DNA of 64,000 nt from Candidatus Roseilinea mizusawaensis (GTDB lineage: Bacteria; Chloroflexota; Anaerolineae; J036; Brachytrichaceae): NCBI GenBank assembly GCA_016841965.1, contig JAEANN010000047.1, positions 1-64,000 on the forward strand. The letters run 5' to 3'. The notes beneath the pieces were generated by a model. That model was not told where the DNA came from. It was given only the letters and a program-made list of their open reading frames with translations, and searched no databases. Positions within the stretch are counted from its first letter, which is position 1. Each line of letters opens with the position of its first letter. The translations under genes and the position numbers were made by a program. Positions 26,346 to 35,700 of the stretch are shown here, piece after piece.

Positions 26346-27728
26346 GATGGCAGCCTGTATGGCCGGGTCATTCTCAGCAGTGAATTCATCCCAGTTGCGC
26401 TCGATCTTGACATCTGGCTCAATACCCTTGCCCTCCCAGGCCGTGCCATCCGGCAACTGGAACGTTTCCTCGGCCAACCAGACCATCGAGCCGTCTTCAA
26501 AGAAATGGGCGTTCAGGGTTTCGACGTTGCCGCCTGATCGTTGGCCGATCAACGCAGCCCGGCCCTTGTGCCGCAGGCTGCCGGCAAACACCTCGGCATA
26601 CGACTGGGTAGACGGGCCGATCAAAATTGCCAACGGCACAGTCTGCGAATTGCCGATGCGCTCGGCGCGCGCGCGGATCGGCACGCGCATACCTTGCCGA
26701 TCCACCAAGTAACCCAACACACCGCCGGTGAAGAAACCGAGGTGTGACATCAAGATTGAATACGTGCCGCCGCCATTGATGCGCAGGTCGATCACCAGGC
26801 CATCGAGTCGCTGGATGCGCCCGCTGCTCCGCATCAAAGCGCGCAACGCATCGCGCACCTGCGCGTCGATGCCATCTTGGAAGAATGTTGGGATGAGGAT
26901 ATAACCGACGCGGGGGGTCTCTTGCAGCAAGCGATATTCCACCGGCTCGGCGGATAGCAATAGCCGGCGCTCGACCACCAGATCCCGCGTGGGTTGTCCT
27001 GGGGTGCGGACAGTCAGCGTTACCGTCGTGCCCTCCGGCCCGCGCAGCGCAGCCAGATCCGGCTCGCCGGCTTCATTCACCAGCGGCGCGCCATTCGCTT
27101 TCAAGATATGGTCATGAGGCCGAATACCGGCTGCTTCCGCCGGGCTGCCCGGCAAGACTTGCAACACATAGAAGCGTTCCGCTTGTGGGTTGTAGTCGGT
27201 CACAATGCCGATGCCTACAAAATCAGCCGCGCCGGCATATAGCTGCTCCTCTTCGGCCACTTCATCAGGCGAAAGGAATCGGGAGTGCTGATCGCCCAGC
27301 CCCTCGACCAGATCGCGCATCAGGGCGTGGAATGCGTCATCGGCGAGGCCGGCGCGGATGCGGGCCTCGGTCTCAGTGCGCACGGCGGCCCAATCGACGC
27401 CGTTGAAGTTACTGTAAATGTATCGCGCGTTGACCACATTCCACAGATCTCGAAAGACGCGCAACTGGCGCTCGGTTTGCTCGACAGTCGGAGGTGTGCG
27501 AGACGGCGTTGTGGCGGTGGGCCGGGCCAGATTACGAGGCAGCGCAGTTGGCGTGCCGGCCGGCGGGGCAACGGTCAAGCGTTGCACAGGCACAACGCTG
27601 GCGCGCGTCGAGATGGATACGGGAAAGTGACATCCACTGAGAACGACGCCGACCAGCCCGATCATCAGTGCAATCTGCGCAACAGAGACAGACGGGCTGC
27701 GGCTTCGCGCCGTAGATGACCTGTTCAT
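26328..27728 (-). CDS. S41-family peptidase lipoprotein (CtpA-like)
   Basis: The 466-residue protein has a lipobox (VVLSGC), a Thr/Pro linker, an N-terminal helical region, a PDZ domain (about 160-250, FVGIGIVTDY ... VLPGSPAEAAGIRPHDHILKANG) and the S41 protease domain. Putative nucleophile Ser375 is in STQSYAEVFAG. The segment that carries the catalytic Lys in CtpA (TFGKG) reads RSGGN here, so the Ser-Lys dyad is not obvious. It overlaps the HAD gene by 4 bases (ATGA). It may process or degrade envelope proteins, or act only as a binder. Confidence 0.85.
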   Translation of the reverse strand: MNRSSTARSRSPSVSVAQIALMIGLVGVVLSGCHFPVSISTRASVVPVQRLTVAPPAGTPTALPRNLARPTATTPSRTPPTVEQTERQLRVFRDLWNVVNARYIYSNFNGVDWAAVRTETEARIRAGLADDAFHALMRDLVEGLGDQHSRFLSPDEVAEEEQLYAGAADFVGIGIVTDYNPQAERFYVLQVLPGSPAEAAGIRPHDHILKANGAPLVNEAGEPDLAALRGPEGTTVTLTVRTPGQPTRDLVVERRLLLSAEPVEYRLLQETPRVGYILIPTFFQDGIDAQVRDALRALMRSSGRIQRLDGLVIDLRINGGGTYSILMSHLGFFTGGVLGYLVDRQGMRVPIRARAERIGNSQTVPLAILIGPSTQSYAEVFAGSLRHKGRAALIGQRSGGNVETLNAHFFEDGSMVWLAEETFQLPDGTAWEGKGIEPDVKIERNWDEFTAENDPAIQAAIARLSD

Positions 27729-28486
27729 GACGCTGTTCGAATGAAATCCACAACCTGATCCAATCGCTTGATGCGCTTATCGTAAAGCCCCACAAATACA
27801 TCACGGGGGTCGATCAACAGCGCCTCCATGCCGGCGGCAGTAGCGCCAAGCACATCGGCGTAGTAGTTGTCTCCGATGTAGAGCGCGCGGCTGGCCGGAA
27901 CATCGCCCGCCATTTGCAGAGCCTGACGAAAGATGCGCTCATCCGGCTTGAAACTGCCGGCCTGCCCTCCCGACAAAGTAAAGGTGAAGTACTCCCCAAT
28001 GCCGTATTGCACTGCCAGCGGCGCAAGATCGCCCTCGCGATTAGAAACCAGCCCCAGTACATAGCCCTCTTCCTTCAGGGTGCGCAGCACGCGCGGAGCT
28101 TCTGGGAACAGCATATCGACGGGGTGGTAATCGTCGAAGTAATCCTGAATACGCTGGGCGCAATCAGCGCAATCATCGATTCCCATCGCCTCCAGAAGGA
28201 TGCGGTTGTAGTTGATCCAGAAACTGCGCTCGTCGAAGCGGGCCAGATGATCGGCAACCTGGGCGCCATCGGCCCAGTAGCGATGTGTGGCGCGCTCGCA
28301 CAGCGTGACCTGCGCGGCTGTCAGGTTGAGGCCAGCACGCCGCGCGTAATCGATAAATGCCTCAAATCCCTCGGGCACATTTGTGCGCAGTGTGCCGTCA
28401 AGATCAAAGAAGATAGCCTGAAAGCGCCGCTCAGAAGCCGGCAGGACTTTGCGCGACGCGCTGGGATTCTCCGAGTTCATGGCCAT
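27725..28486 (-). CDS. HAD-family hydrolase
   Basis: The 253-residue protein carries the four HAD motifs: FFDLDGTL (Asp nucleophile), LGLVSNREGD, the Lys in SFKPDERIF, and YIGDNYYADVLGA. The layout fits the HAD-IA phosphatase group with a helical cap. The substrate cannot be inferred. Two ATG codons (28486 and 28480) are possible. Its stop overlaps the S41 start, so the two are cotranscribed. It diverges from the lipoprotein at 28532. Confidence 0.9.
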   Translation of the reverse strand: MAMNSENPSASRKVLPASERRFQAIFFDLDGTLRTNVPEGFEAFIDYARRAGLNLTAAQVTLCERATHRYWADGAQVADHLARFDERSFWINYNRILLEAMGIDDCADCAQRIQDYFDDYHPVDMLFPEAPRVLRTLKEEGYVLGLVSNREGDLAPLAVQYGIGEYFTFTLSGGQAGSFKPDERIFRQALQMAGDVPASRALYIGDNYYADVLGATAAGMEALLIDPRDVFVGLYDKRIKRLDQVVDFIRTAS

Positions 28487-28505
28487 GACAGGTCATAGGG
28501 GATGT

Positions 28506-28511
28506 TATCAT
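28506..28511 (+). promoter_or_regulatory. -10 box for the lipoprotein at 28532
   Basis: TATCAT lies 20 bases before the ATG. The short leader includes GGAGG, so unlike most TATCAT promoters here the message is not leaderless. Confidence 0.35.
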
Positions 28512-28531
28512 AGGGGCGGAGGCAACTTTAC

Positions 28532-29035
28532 ATGAAACGTGTGTCCAAACCGCTTCTTGTCAGCACGATCGTGATTGCCAGCTTGTTAATCACGCCGGGC
28601 TGTGGCGCAGTCGATTCGCTGCTTGGCGGCAGCAGCGCCGGCACCGTATCCAATCTGTGGTCTGATGTGCCCGCGCTGGATGGCGCGACAAAGGCAGATT
28701 TGCAACTGCCGCCCGCGACGCGCATCTTCATCCAGGCTGCCTTTGAAGGCAAGCTGGAGTTCATCTCCTATACCACTGCCAAATCCCCACAGGAAGTACA
28801 AAACTTCTACACACGGGAGCGCATGCGGGCAGCGGGATGGAACTCGGATGCGGGTGGCTGCGCCGACGCTGGCAGCTCGGGTGTCGCTAACGCCGCTTTC
28901 TGTTTGTTCGGCAAGCGACAGGGCAACCGCGATGAAGGGCTGGTCATCGTGCTGACACAGAACGAACAGAAAACCCAGACCCAGATCTTTTACGTGCGGA
29001 TCGACATCACCGCCACGCCCACGCCCCAGCCGTAG
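28532..29035 (+). CDS. Lipoprotein, paralogue of the one at 4311-4856
   Basis: The 167-residue protein has a signal peptide with lipobox ITPGC and a mature domain that shares LWSDVP, FYTRERMRAAGWN, a cysteine pair and a terminal IFYVRID strand with the lipoprotein at 4311-4856. The tail ends in TPTPQP. The ribosome binding site GGAGG precedes the ATG. No family is recognised. It is convergent with the histidine kinase gene. Confidence 0.75.
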   Translation: MKRVSKPLLVSTIVIASLLITPGCGAVDSLLGGSSAGTVSNLWSDVPALDGATKADLQLPPATRIFIQAAFEGKLEFISYTTAKSPQEVQNFYTRERMRAAGWNSDAGGCADAGSSGVANAAFCLFGKRQGNRDEGLVIVLTQNEQKTQTQIFYVRIDITATPTPQP

Positions 29036-29049
29036 CGCAAGGGCTTTGC

Positions 29050-30318
29050 TCATCTCTCGTGGGGCACAGTGAAATAAAACGTGGTGCCGACGCCTTCCCG
29101 GCTTTCAACCCACAGCCGGCCGCCGTGCGCCTCGACGATATGTTTTGCGATGGACAGCCCTAGGCCGGTACCCCCCTGTCCGCGCACGCGATCAACCTTG
29201 TAGAAGCGTTCGAAGATGCGGGGCAGGGCATCGGCTGGGATGCCGACACCGGTATCCTGCACAGCTAATGTGATGTGATCGGCTTCGCTCGCGGCGTCGT
29301 CCAGCTCGCCGTTGGGCTGGGTCGGCTGCGGAGGCGTCGCGTCCGACAGCCAGACGGTGACGCTGCCACGCGGGGTGAATTTGATGGCGTTGTGCAGCAG
29401 ATTGGACAGCACGCGCCGGATTTGGTCTGGATCGACAAGTCCAACCACACCGCGCTGCACATGACTGGTCAGTGTCAGGCCGGCTCGCTCTGCCTGAGGC
29501 GCAAGGCGAAGGATAACGCTATCTACCAACTCTGCCATATCCGTTGGCACCATCCGCATGGGCACACGGCCGGATTCGATCAGAGAGAGATCGTACATCT
29601 CCTGAGCCAACTGGGTGAGTGAATCAAGCTGATCGCTGATCTGGTTCAGCAGCCGACCGTGCTGTGTTTCATCTGCCTGAGGGGGCATCTGTCGCAGCGT
29701 ATCGACCAGCAAGCGGATGGTTGCCAGTGGCGTGCGCAACTCGTGCGAGATATTGGCGACGAAATCGCGCCGGGCGCGTCCAAGTCGCTGAAGCTCGCCA
29801 ACATCGTACAGCAGCAAGACAGCTTCCCGGCTCAATTGGCCCCCGCCATTTTCTGAGCGAAAAGCGCCGGCACGCACGCGAAACTGCCGCCCACCCAGCC
29901 TCAACTCGCGCGGCAGCTCATAGGCGTCTTTCAGCACCTCATCTACAATTACGTCGAGTTCATAGCAGCGGGTGACTTCAATCAGGCTGCGACCCGGCGC
30001 GCAGGCGCCGCCGAATAACCGCTGGGCGGCGTTATTGTGATAGGTGACGATGTGGCCGGCGTCCACAAACAAGATCGGATCGATGGTAGTGTTGGTAATG
30101 GCATCGCGGCTGGCCAGCGCATGAGCGGCCTGCCGGCGTAACTGTGCTTGCGCGACGCGCATCTCGCGCTCCACCATACCGGCAGCGAGCATTTGCGCGT
30201 TCAACGCCCGGACACGTAACGCCAGAATCACGCACAGGCCGGCCAGTGCTGCAATCACAATCCATGTCAGTTCCATACGCCATTTCCACATCCACACGCC
30301 ATTTGCATACGCCGTCAC
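29050..30318 (-). CDS. PhoR-like sensor histidine kinase, orphan
   Basis: The 422-residue protein has one N-terminal membrane helix ([18 protein letters not shown]), a PAS-like sensor ([28 protein letters not shown]), a HisKA domain with the phospho-acceptor in [16 protein letters not shown], and an HATPase_c domain with N-box [10 protein letters not shown]1 DTGVGIP and G2 GTGLGLS. It fits the PhoR/WalK group. No response regulator is next to it. The GTG start overlaps the stop of the YbaK gene (GTGA), an unusual coupling. Confidence 0.92.
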   Translation of the reverse strand: MTAYANGVWMWKWRMELTWIVIAALAGLCVILALRVRALNAQMLAAGMVEREMRVAQAQLRRQAAHALASRDAITNTTIDPILFVDAGHIVTYHNNAAQRLFGGACAPGRSLIEVTRCYELDVIVDEVLKDAYELPRELRLGGRQFRVRAGAFRSENGGGQLSREAVLLLYDVGELQRLGRARRDFVANISHELRTPLATIRLLVDTLRQMPPQADETQHGRLLNQISDQLDSLTQLAQEMYDLSLIESGRVPMRMVPTDMAELVDSVILRLAPQAERAGLTLTSHVQRGVVGLVDPDQIRRVLSNLLHNAIKFTPRGSVTVWLSDATPPQPTQPNGELDDAASEADHITLAVQDTGVGIPADALPRIFERFYKVDRVRGQGGTGLGLSIAKHIVEAHGGRLWVESREGVGTTFYFTVPHER

Positions 30319-30794
30319 ACTTCATCGGTGGCCTGCACCACTTTCGCGCCCGTCACCTGAATCAGGTCGGCCACTTTGACCCGCAGGTTGATGCCGCGCT
30401 GCCCGGCGCTCACGTAAATTGACTCAAGCTGTTGCGCGCTGGCGTCGATATAGATGACGAAGCCTTTGTTCAACAGGGCCAGCGCAGAGATGCCGCCGAC
30501 TTTCAAGCCGGTCAGGCTCTCGGCCTCTTTGTGAGTCGCCATGCGCAGACTCTTCTCGCCGATCTCTTTGGCCAGCAATCGCAAATTCAACTCACGTGGG
30601 CCGGGTGTGATGACCAGCATAGGCTTGCGGCCGGGAGCTTCGGACAGCACCACCAGCGTCTTGTAGACCTGGGCCTCTGGCACGCCAATAGCCGTCGCAA
30701 CGCCATCTGTTCCGTGAATCTCTTCTGAATACTCGTGTGCCGTGTAGGCGATCTTGCGCCCATCCAGCACGCGCATCGCATTCGTCTTTTGCAT
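30315..30794 (-). CDS. ybaK: YbaK/EbsC Cys-tRNA(Pro) deacylase
   Basis: The 159-residue protein matches the YbaK family, which removes cysteine mis-attached to tRNA-Pro. Evidence: TNAMRVLDGRKIAYTAHEY, the Lys in QVYKTLVVL, ELNLRLLAKEIGEKSLRMA, LTGLKVGGISALALLNKGFVIYID. The start at 30794 is preceded by GGAGA. The last 4 bases overlap the histidine kinase start, so the two share an mRNA. The 199 bases upstream (30795-30993) hold no gene I can support. Confidence 0.93.
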   Translation of the reverse strand: MQKTNAMRVLDGRKIAYTAHEYSEEIHGTDGVATAIGVPEAQVYKTLVVLSEAPGRKPMLVITPGPRELNLRLLAKEIGEKSLRMATHKEAESLTGLKVGGISALALLNKGFVIYIDASAQQLESIYVSAGQRGINLRVKVADLIQVTGAKVVQATDEV

Positions 30795-30993
30795 GGACCG
30801 ATTCTCCACGCGCAATTCTAGAGCGTGTTTCGACGCGCTGGAATCGACTGTGGATGTGCGCCGTTTTGCGCGCCGTGTCGATGTGCGCGATGTGGTGGTC
30901 GCGCAGGTGTGGTCGTGCAATTGGCCAGCGCATTGGCGCGCAGATGCGATCCAGAAGCCGGCTGAGCGCACTCAATCCTGCGGCCGGCCCGCG

Positions 30994-31845
30994 TCAACGC
31001 GATGGGCTGACCAATGTTAGATTAATTCCTTGCAGGTTGCTATCGCGCCCATCAGCGCGCACCTCGCTTTTGGCCAGCTCGAATTCGAAGATCAGGTTGC
31101 GGCTGGGCAGTTCAGCCGGGTCGACCATGGGTGGCAGCCACGAGTCATGAAAGAACGCGCTGCCATATGGCGAATCGGGCTGGCGCGGATCGAGGCGCCA
31201 CAACTCCGGACCGATTGTTTTCATGAAGCGCAGGAAGCCGTAGCCCTTGTCGACGTGGCTATAGCACACCCCACGCACGCGCGACCCCACCTCGCCCCAG
31301 GCCGGCCCGCCCCGGCCGGTAGTCAGCGGCAACAGATTGGGCACCAGATAGCCGGACACAAACAAATCTGCCTCGCGGCGCAGGTCGTTCGACACGTTCT
31401 CGAACGCCACCACTTCCACTCGACACCCCCGGTTCTGCAATGCGCGCACGACCTGAACAAAATCACCATCGCCGGTTGCCAGCAATACCCGGTCGATGCT
31501 TTCTGATTGCAGCAGGGCATCCACCGCCAGATCGAGATCGGCATTTGCCTTGCCGAAGCGATTGCCTTGCTCGTCGGTATACCAGCGCACAGTCTTTTCG
31601 ATCACCTTGTAACCAAAATCGCGCAGCAACGAATAGAAGCCCTGCTGGCCAGCTCTGTAGCTTTCGTCATTGGTGGCGCGCTCGGCATCGTAACTGACAT
31701 AGGCGTTCAGCCGCACCGGCTCGGCGCCGCCCCGGCAGGCAAAATCGCGCAGCACGTCGTAGCGCATGCCGTACCCACCGTTGCGCGCCATATTAGCGAC
31801 ATCCACATACACGCCTACTCGCAATCCTTGTTTTGTGTTGGGCAT
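30994..31845 (-). CDS. NYN (LabA-like) ribonuclease domain fused to a cold-shock-like domain
   Basis: The 283-residue protein starts with an NYN/PIN-like domain: VYVDVANMAR holds the first Asp, KANADLDLAVDAL the second pair and LLATGDGDFVQVV the last Asp. These acidic residues form the metal site of the LabA/NYN family. The C-terminal part (about residues 190-283) reads like an OB-fold cold-shock domain: RGVCYSHVDKGYGFLRF (RNP-1-like GYGFLRF) and AFFHDS (RNP-2-like). Together they suggest an RNA-binding ribonuclease. No clear ribosome binding site is present. Confidence 0.8.
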   Translation of the reverse strand: MPNTKQGLRVGVYVDVANMARNGGYGMRYDVLRDFACRGGAEPVRLNAYVSYDAERATNDESYRAGQQGFYSLLRDFGYKVIEKTVRWYTDEQGNRFGKANADLDLAVDALLQSESIDRVLLATGDGDFVQVVRALQNRGCRVEVVAFENVSNDLRREADLFVSGYLVPNLLPLTTGRGGPAWGEVGSRVRGVCYSHVDKGYGFLRFMKTIGPELWRLDPRQPDSPYGSAFFHDSWLPPMVDPAELPSRNLIFEFELAKSEVRADGRDSNLQGINLTLVSPSR

Positions 31846-31870
31846 AGCAGGAGGTTAGAAGTCGGATCGG

Positions 31871-31905
31871 AGATGACAGATGACAGATGACAGATGACAG
31901 ATGAC
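31871..31905. repeat. Five tandem AGATGAC heptamers
   Basis: Five exact copies of the 7-mer AGATGAC lie in the 65-base gap between the NYN and PspA-like genes. The copy number could vary between strains. Confidence 0.9.
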
Positions 31906-31910
31906 AAGAG

Positions 31911-32504
31911 TCAACCTTCTTTTTTGGCGCGCTGGGTCAACAAGTCGGCGATGCGCGTTTGATCGAGCGCGTCTTTGGCGTCCGTCGTGTCGGTGTGGGC
32001 ATCCAAGCCACCCTGCGTCGTGACATGATGTTGCTGGCTCTGCCGGTGCTGCGCCGCCCGAGTCCCAGGAGCAGGCGCGGGGTCGCCTACTCGCTGCCCA
32101 GACTGCTTGCGCGCCGCGTTGAGTTGGGCTTGGGTGTCCTGGATTTGGATGCGTAACTTTTCAGTTGCGGCTGCGTAATCACGATAAGCGCGCTCCGCCG
32201 CAAGCGCTTTGGCCTGCGCGCGCGCGGTTTCGTCCTGCCGGCCGGCCACAGTTGCATCCACTTCGATGGCGAGCGCGCCGGCCCTCGCCACAGCATCCCG
32301 CCAATCCAACTCGGCGCGCTGTTCGCGGGCGACAGCTTCGGCCAGCAACGCATTGAGGCGTTTCAACCGTTGCTCAGCTTGCTCCAGCAGATCTTCGACC
32401 CGCTCTTCTGGCTTGGCCGGGGACAAGCCGGCACGGGCTATGGTGTGCGCAGTCTGGCCGGCCACTGCGCGCAGGACGAGGGAAACGCGCTCGAACAGAT
32501 TCAC
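31911..32504 (-). CDS. PspA/IM30-like coiled-coil protein
   Basis: With GTG 32504 the protein has 197 residues. It begins VNLFERVSLVLRAVAGQ, similar to the amphipathic N-helix of PspA/Vipp1, then a long coiled coil (about residues 35-135) rich in Ala, Gln and Arg, and a polar tail ending QRAKKEG. Family members bind membranes under envelope stress. A TAGAAT hexamer directly abuts the ATG at 32510 but is six bases from the in-frame GTG at 32504, so GTG is the better start. Confidence 0.7.
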   Translation of the reverse strand: MNLFERVSLVLRAVAGQTAHTIARAGLSPAKPEERVEDLLEQAEQRLKRLNALLAEAVAREQRAELDWRDAVARAGALAIEVDATVAGRQDETARAQAKALAAERAYRDYAAATEKLRIQIQDTQAQLNAARKQSGQRVGDPAPAPGTRAAQHRQSQQHHVTTQGGLDAHTDTTDAKDALDQTRIADLLTQRAKKEG

Positions 32505-32510
32505 AAACAT

Positions 32511-32516
32511 ATTCTA
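32511..32516 (-). promoter_or_regulatory. -10 box of a leaderless promoter
   Basis: Minus-strand TAGAAT is followed by six bases and GTG at 32504, the same hexamer and spacing as at 778 and 3043. It argues against the ATG at 32510, which would be part of the untranscribed DNA. Confidence 0.45.
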
Positions 32517-32746
32517 CCCAGCAGATGCGCTGCAATCATCGGCCGAGATGCTTATCCACAAACCCATGCCCTTATCGGGCAAGGCAGCCGGGGCCTTAAA
32601 ATCTGCGCCGGGCTGGAAAATCTGTGCTATGTTTGACAACACGTACAAGTAGCCAGTCGTCAGCAGCCCGCCCGACGCCTGGCTACTGTCTTCTGTAGCA
32701 CGTATTGCGCATCTGCAATCTGCATTCTATCGCCTGTCATCCGACC

Positions 32747-35700
32747 ATGTCGTTCGTACACCTGCACGTTCACTCGGAATACTCGATGCTCGACGGCCTG
32801 GGGCACGTCAAGAAGCTGGCCCGACGCGCCAAGGAGCTGGGCATGCCAGCCCTGGCGCTCACCGACCACGGCGTGATGTACGGCGCGATCGAGTTCTACG
32901 ACGCCTGCCATGACAACGGCATCAAGCCGATTATCGGCATGGAAGCGTATCTGACCCGGCGCGGCCGGCGCATGCACGACCGCGATAACGCGCATGATCG
33001 CAGCCCCTATCACCTGTTGTTGCTGGCGATGAACAACACCGGCTATCGCAATCTGATGCGCATGGCCAGCCTGTCACAACTGGAGGGCTTCTACTACAAA
33101 CCGCGCATCGACCACACGCTGCTGAAAGAGTGCGCCGAAGGCATCATCTGCACCTCCGGCTGCCCCTCCAGCGAAATCCCGCGCTTGATCCAACAAGGCC
33201 AGTTCGAAGCAGCGCGCCAGGCCGCATTGTGGTATCGCGACTTGTTCAAAGACCGCTTCTACTTCGAGTTGCAAAAGCATGACCTTGCCGATCTAGAGCA
33301 GGTCAACGACGTGCTAGTGCAATGGGCGCACGAAATGAGCGTGCCGCTCATCTGCACCAACGACGTGCACTATGTCCGAAAGGAAGACGCGCCGGCCCAG
33401 GACTTGATGTTGTGCGTGCAAACCAACGCGCTCTACAAAGACCCCAAACGCATGCGGATGAACAATGACTCGTATTACCTGAAAAGCGCTGAGGAAATGC
33501 GCGCCATGTTCGAAGAGCTGGCGCCCGAGTCACTGGCCACAACCATCGAGATCGCCGAACGCTGCGATGTGACGCTCAAAACCAAGCAGTTCCACCTGCC
33601 AAAGTTCCCGATTCCGCCCAAATTCGCTTCTGACCCCGACTACCTGCGTTATCTGTGCGAGCGCGGTTTTGAGCAGCGATATGGCATCTCGGCACAAGAG
33701 CAGGGATCTACACCGACGGACGAAAAGCCGATCGACATGAGCCTGCGCTCGTCATTGGCGCTTTCGACCGCCGACAACCCGAACATGACACCATCGGCGC
33801 TGCGCAAGCGCCTGAACTATGAGCTGAGCGTCATCATCGAGATGGGGTTCGCCACCTACTTCCTGATCGTGTGGGACCTGATCCGCTTCTGCCGCGAAGC
33901 CGGCATCTGGTGGAACGTGCGCGGCAGCGCCGCTGGCTCGATGGTGTCATACGTGCTTGGGCTAACGCAGATCGAGCCAGTCAGCAACGAACTACTGTTC
34001 GAGCGCTTTTTGAACCCCGGCCGCGTGTCGATGCCCGATATCGACATGGATTTTCCCGACGACCAGCGCCACATGCTGGTGGACTACACCATCGAGAAGT
34101 ACGGCAAGGATCAGGTAGCACAGATCATCACGTTTGGCACAATGCAGGCCCGCGCGGCGATCAAGGACGTGGCGCGCGTGCTCGATCTGCCGCCCAGTGA
34201 AGCAACCCGCCTGACATCGCTGGTGCCGGCTATCCCCGGCAAGCCGGTCTCGTTGACCGAGGCGCTCGAACAAATACCGGAACTGAGGCAGTTATACGAA
34301 AGCGAGCCGCACCTGAAAGAGCTGTACGACAAGGCAATTACCGTAGAAGGCACAGTGCGCAACGCCGGCACACACGCCGCCGGCGTTGTCATCGCCGACA
34401 AGCCGCTCATCGAGTACGTGCCCCTGCACCGGCTGACCGGCACCCCGCTGACCGAACAACTCAAGTGTGTCACCCAGTTCGAGATGGGCCACCTCGAATC
34501 CATCGGCCTGCTTAAGATGGACTATCTGGGTCTGTCGATGCTGACCATCATGCGCAAGGCGTGCGAGTTGATTCAGAGGCGGCACGGCCGAGCATACGAC
34601 CTGACCAATATCCCCATTCACGAGCCGGTGATCTACGAGACCCTGTCGAAGGGCGACGTTGTCGGCATATTCCAGGTGGAAGGGCAGGGCATGCGCAATC
34701 TGATGATGCAGATGAAGCCCAACCGCTTCGAGAACGTCGTCGCCGCGCTGGCGCTCTACCGCCCCGGCCCGCTGGAGCAGATCCCCACCTACATCAAGCG
34801 CATGCACGGCGAGGAAAAGGTCGAATATCGCCACCCCGATCTGGAGCACGCGCTCAAAGAGACATACGCCATCATCGTGTATCAGGAGCAGATCATGCGC
34901 GTGGCGCGCGACATCGCCGGCTATTCGGTCGGCGAGGCCGACACCATCCGCAAGGCCGTCGCCAAGAAGAACGCCGAAGCGCTGCTGAAGCACAAGACCA
35001 AGTTCCGCGAAGGGGCTGTGGCCAAAGGCTACAGCGCGGAACTGGCGGACGCCATCTTCGGCGACATCGAGTTCTTCGCTCGCTACGGCTTCCCCAAGGC
35101 GCACGCCGCCGACTACGCGCAGATCACCTGCCAGACGGCCTGGCTCAAATCCATGTATCGCCTGGAATACATGACAGCGCTGATGACATGCGAAGCCGGC
35201 AACACAGAAAAGATCGGCCTGCTCATCACCGACGCCAAAGCGCACGGCATCGAGGTGCTGCCCCCCAGCATCAACAAGAGCTTTGGCGAGTTCAGCATCG
35301 AATCCTCTCCGCCGGCAACTAACCCGGCCGGGGGTGCAAAAGCCAAGCAGGGCAAAATCCGTTTTGGTCTGAACGCGATCAAAAATGTGGGCGAAGGGCC
35401 GGTGCAGGCCATCCTCGCAGCGCGCGAGCGCGGCGGGCCATTCAAGTCGCTGAGCGACTTTTGCAACCGCGTCGATTCGACTGCCATCAACAAGCGCGTG
35501 ATCGAAGCGCTCATCAAGGTGGGCGCATTCGACGAGTTCGGGCCACGCCATCAGTTGCTGGCCGTCATGGATCAGGTGGTTGCAGCGGCAGCGCACACGC
35601 GCAAGGCCGCCGAGCGCGGGCAGTTCATGCTGTTTGGCGGCGACGCGCTGGCCGATGAAGACATGATCGCGCTGCCCAAAGACGCCCGCGAAATCCCACG

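Noticed and set aside
30754-31020. Plus-strand open frame of 88 codons between YbaK and NYN genes
   Set aside because: It overlaps the YbaK start region antisense, has no ribosome binding site and no recognisable motif.
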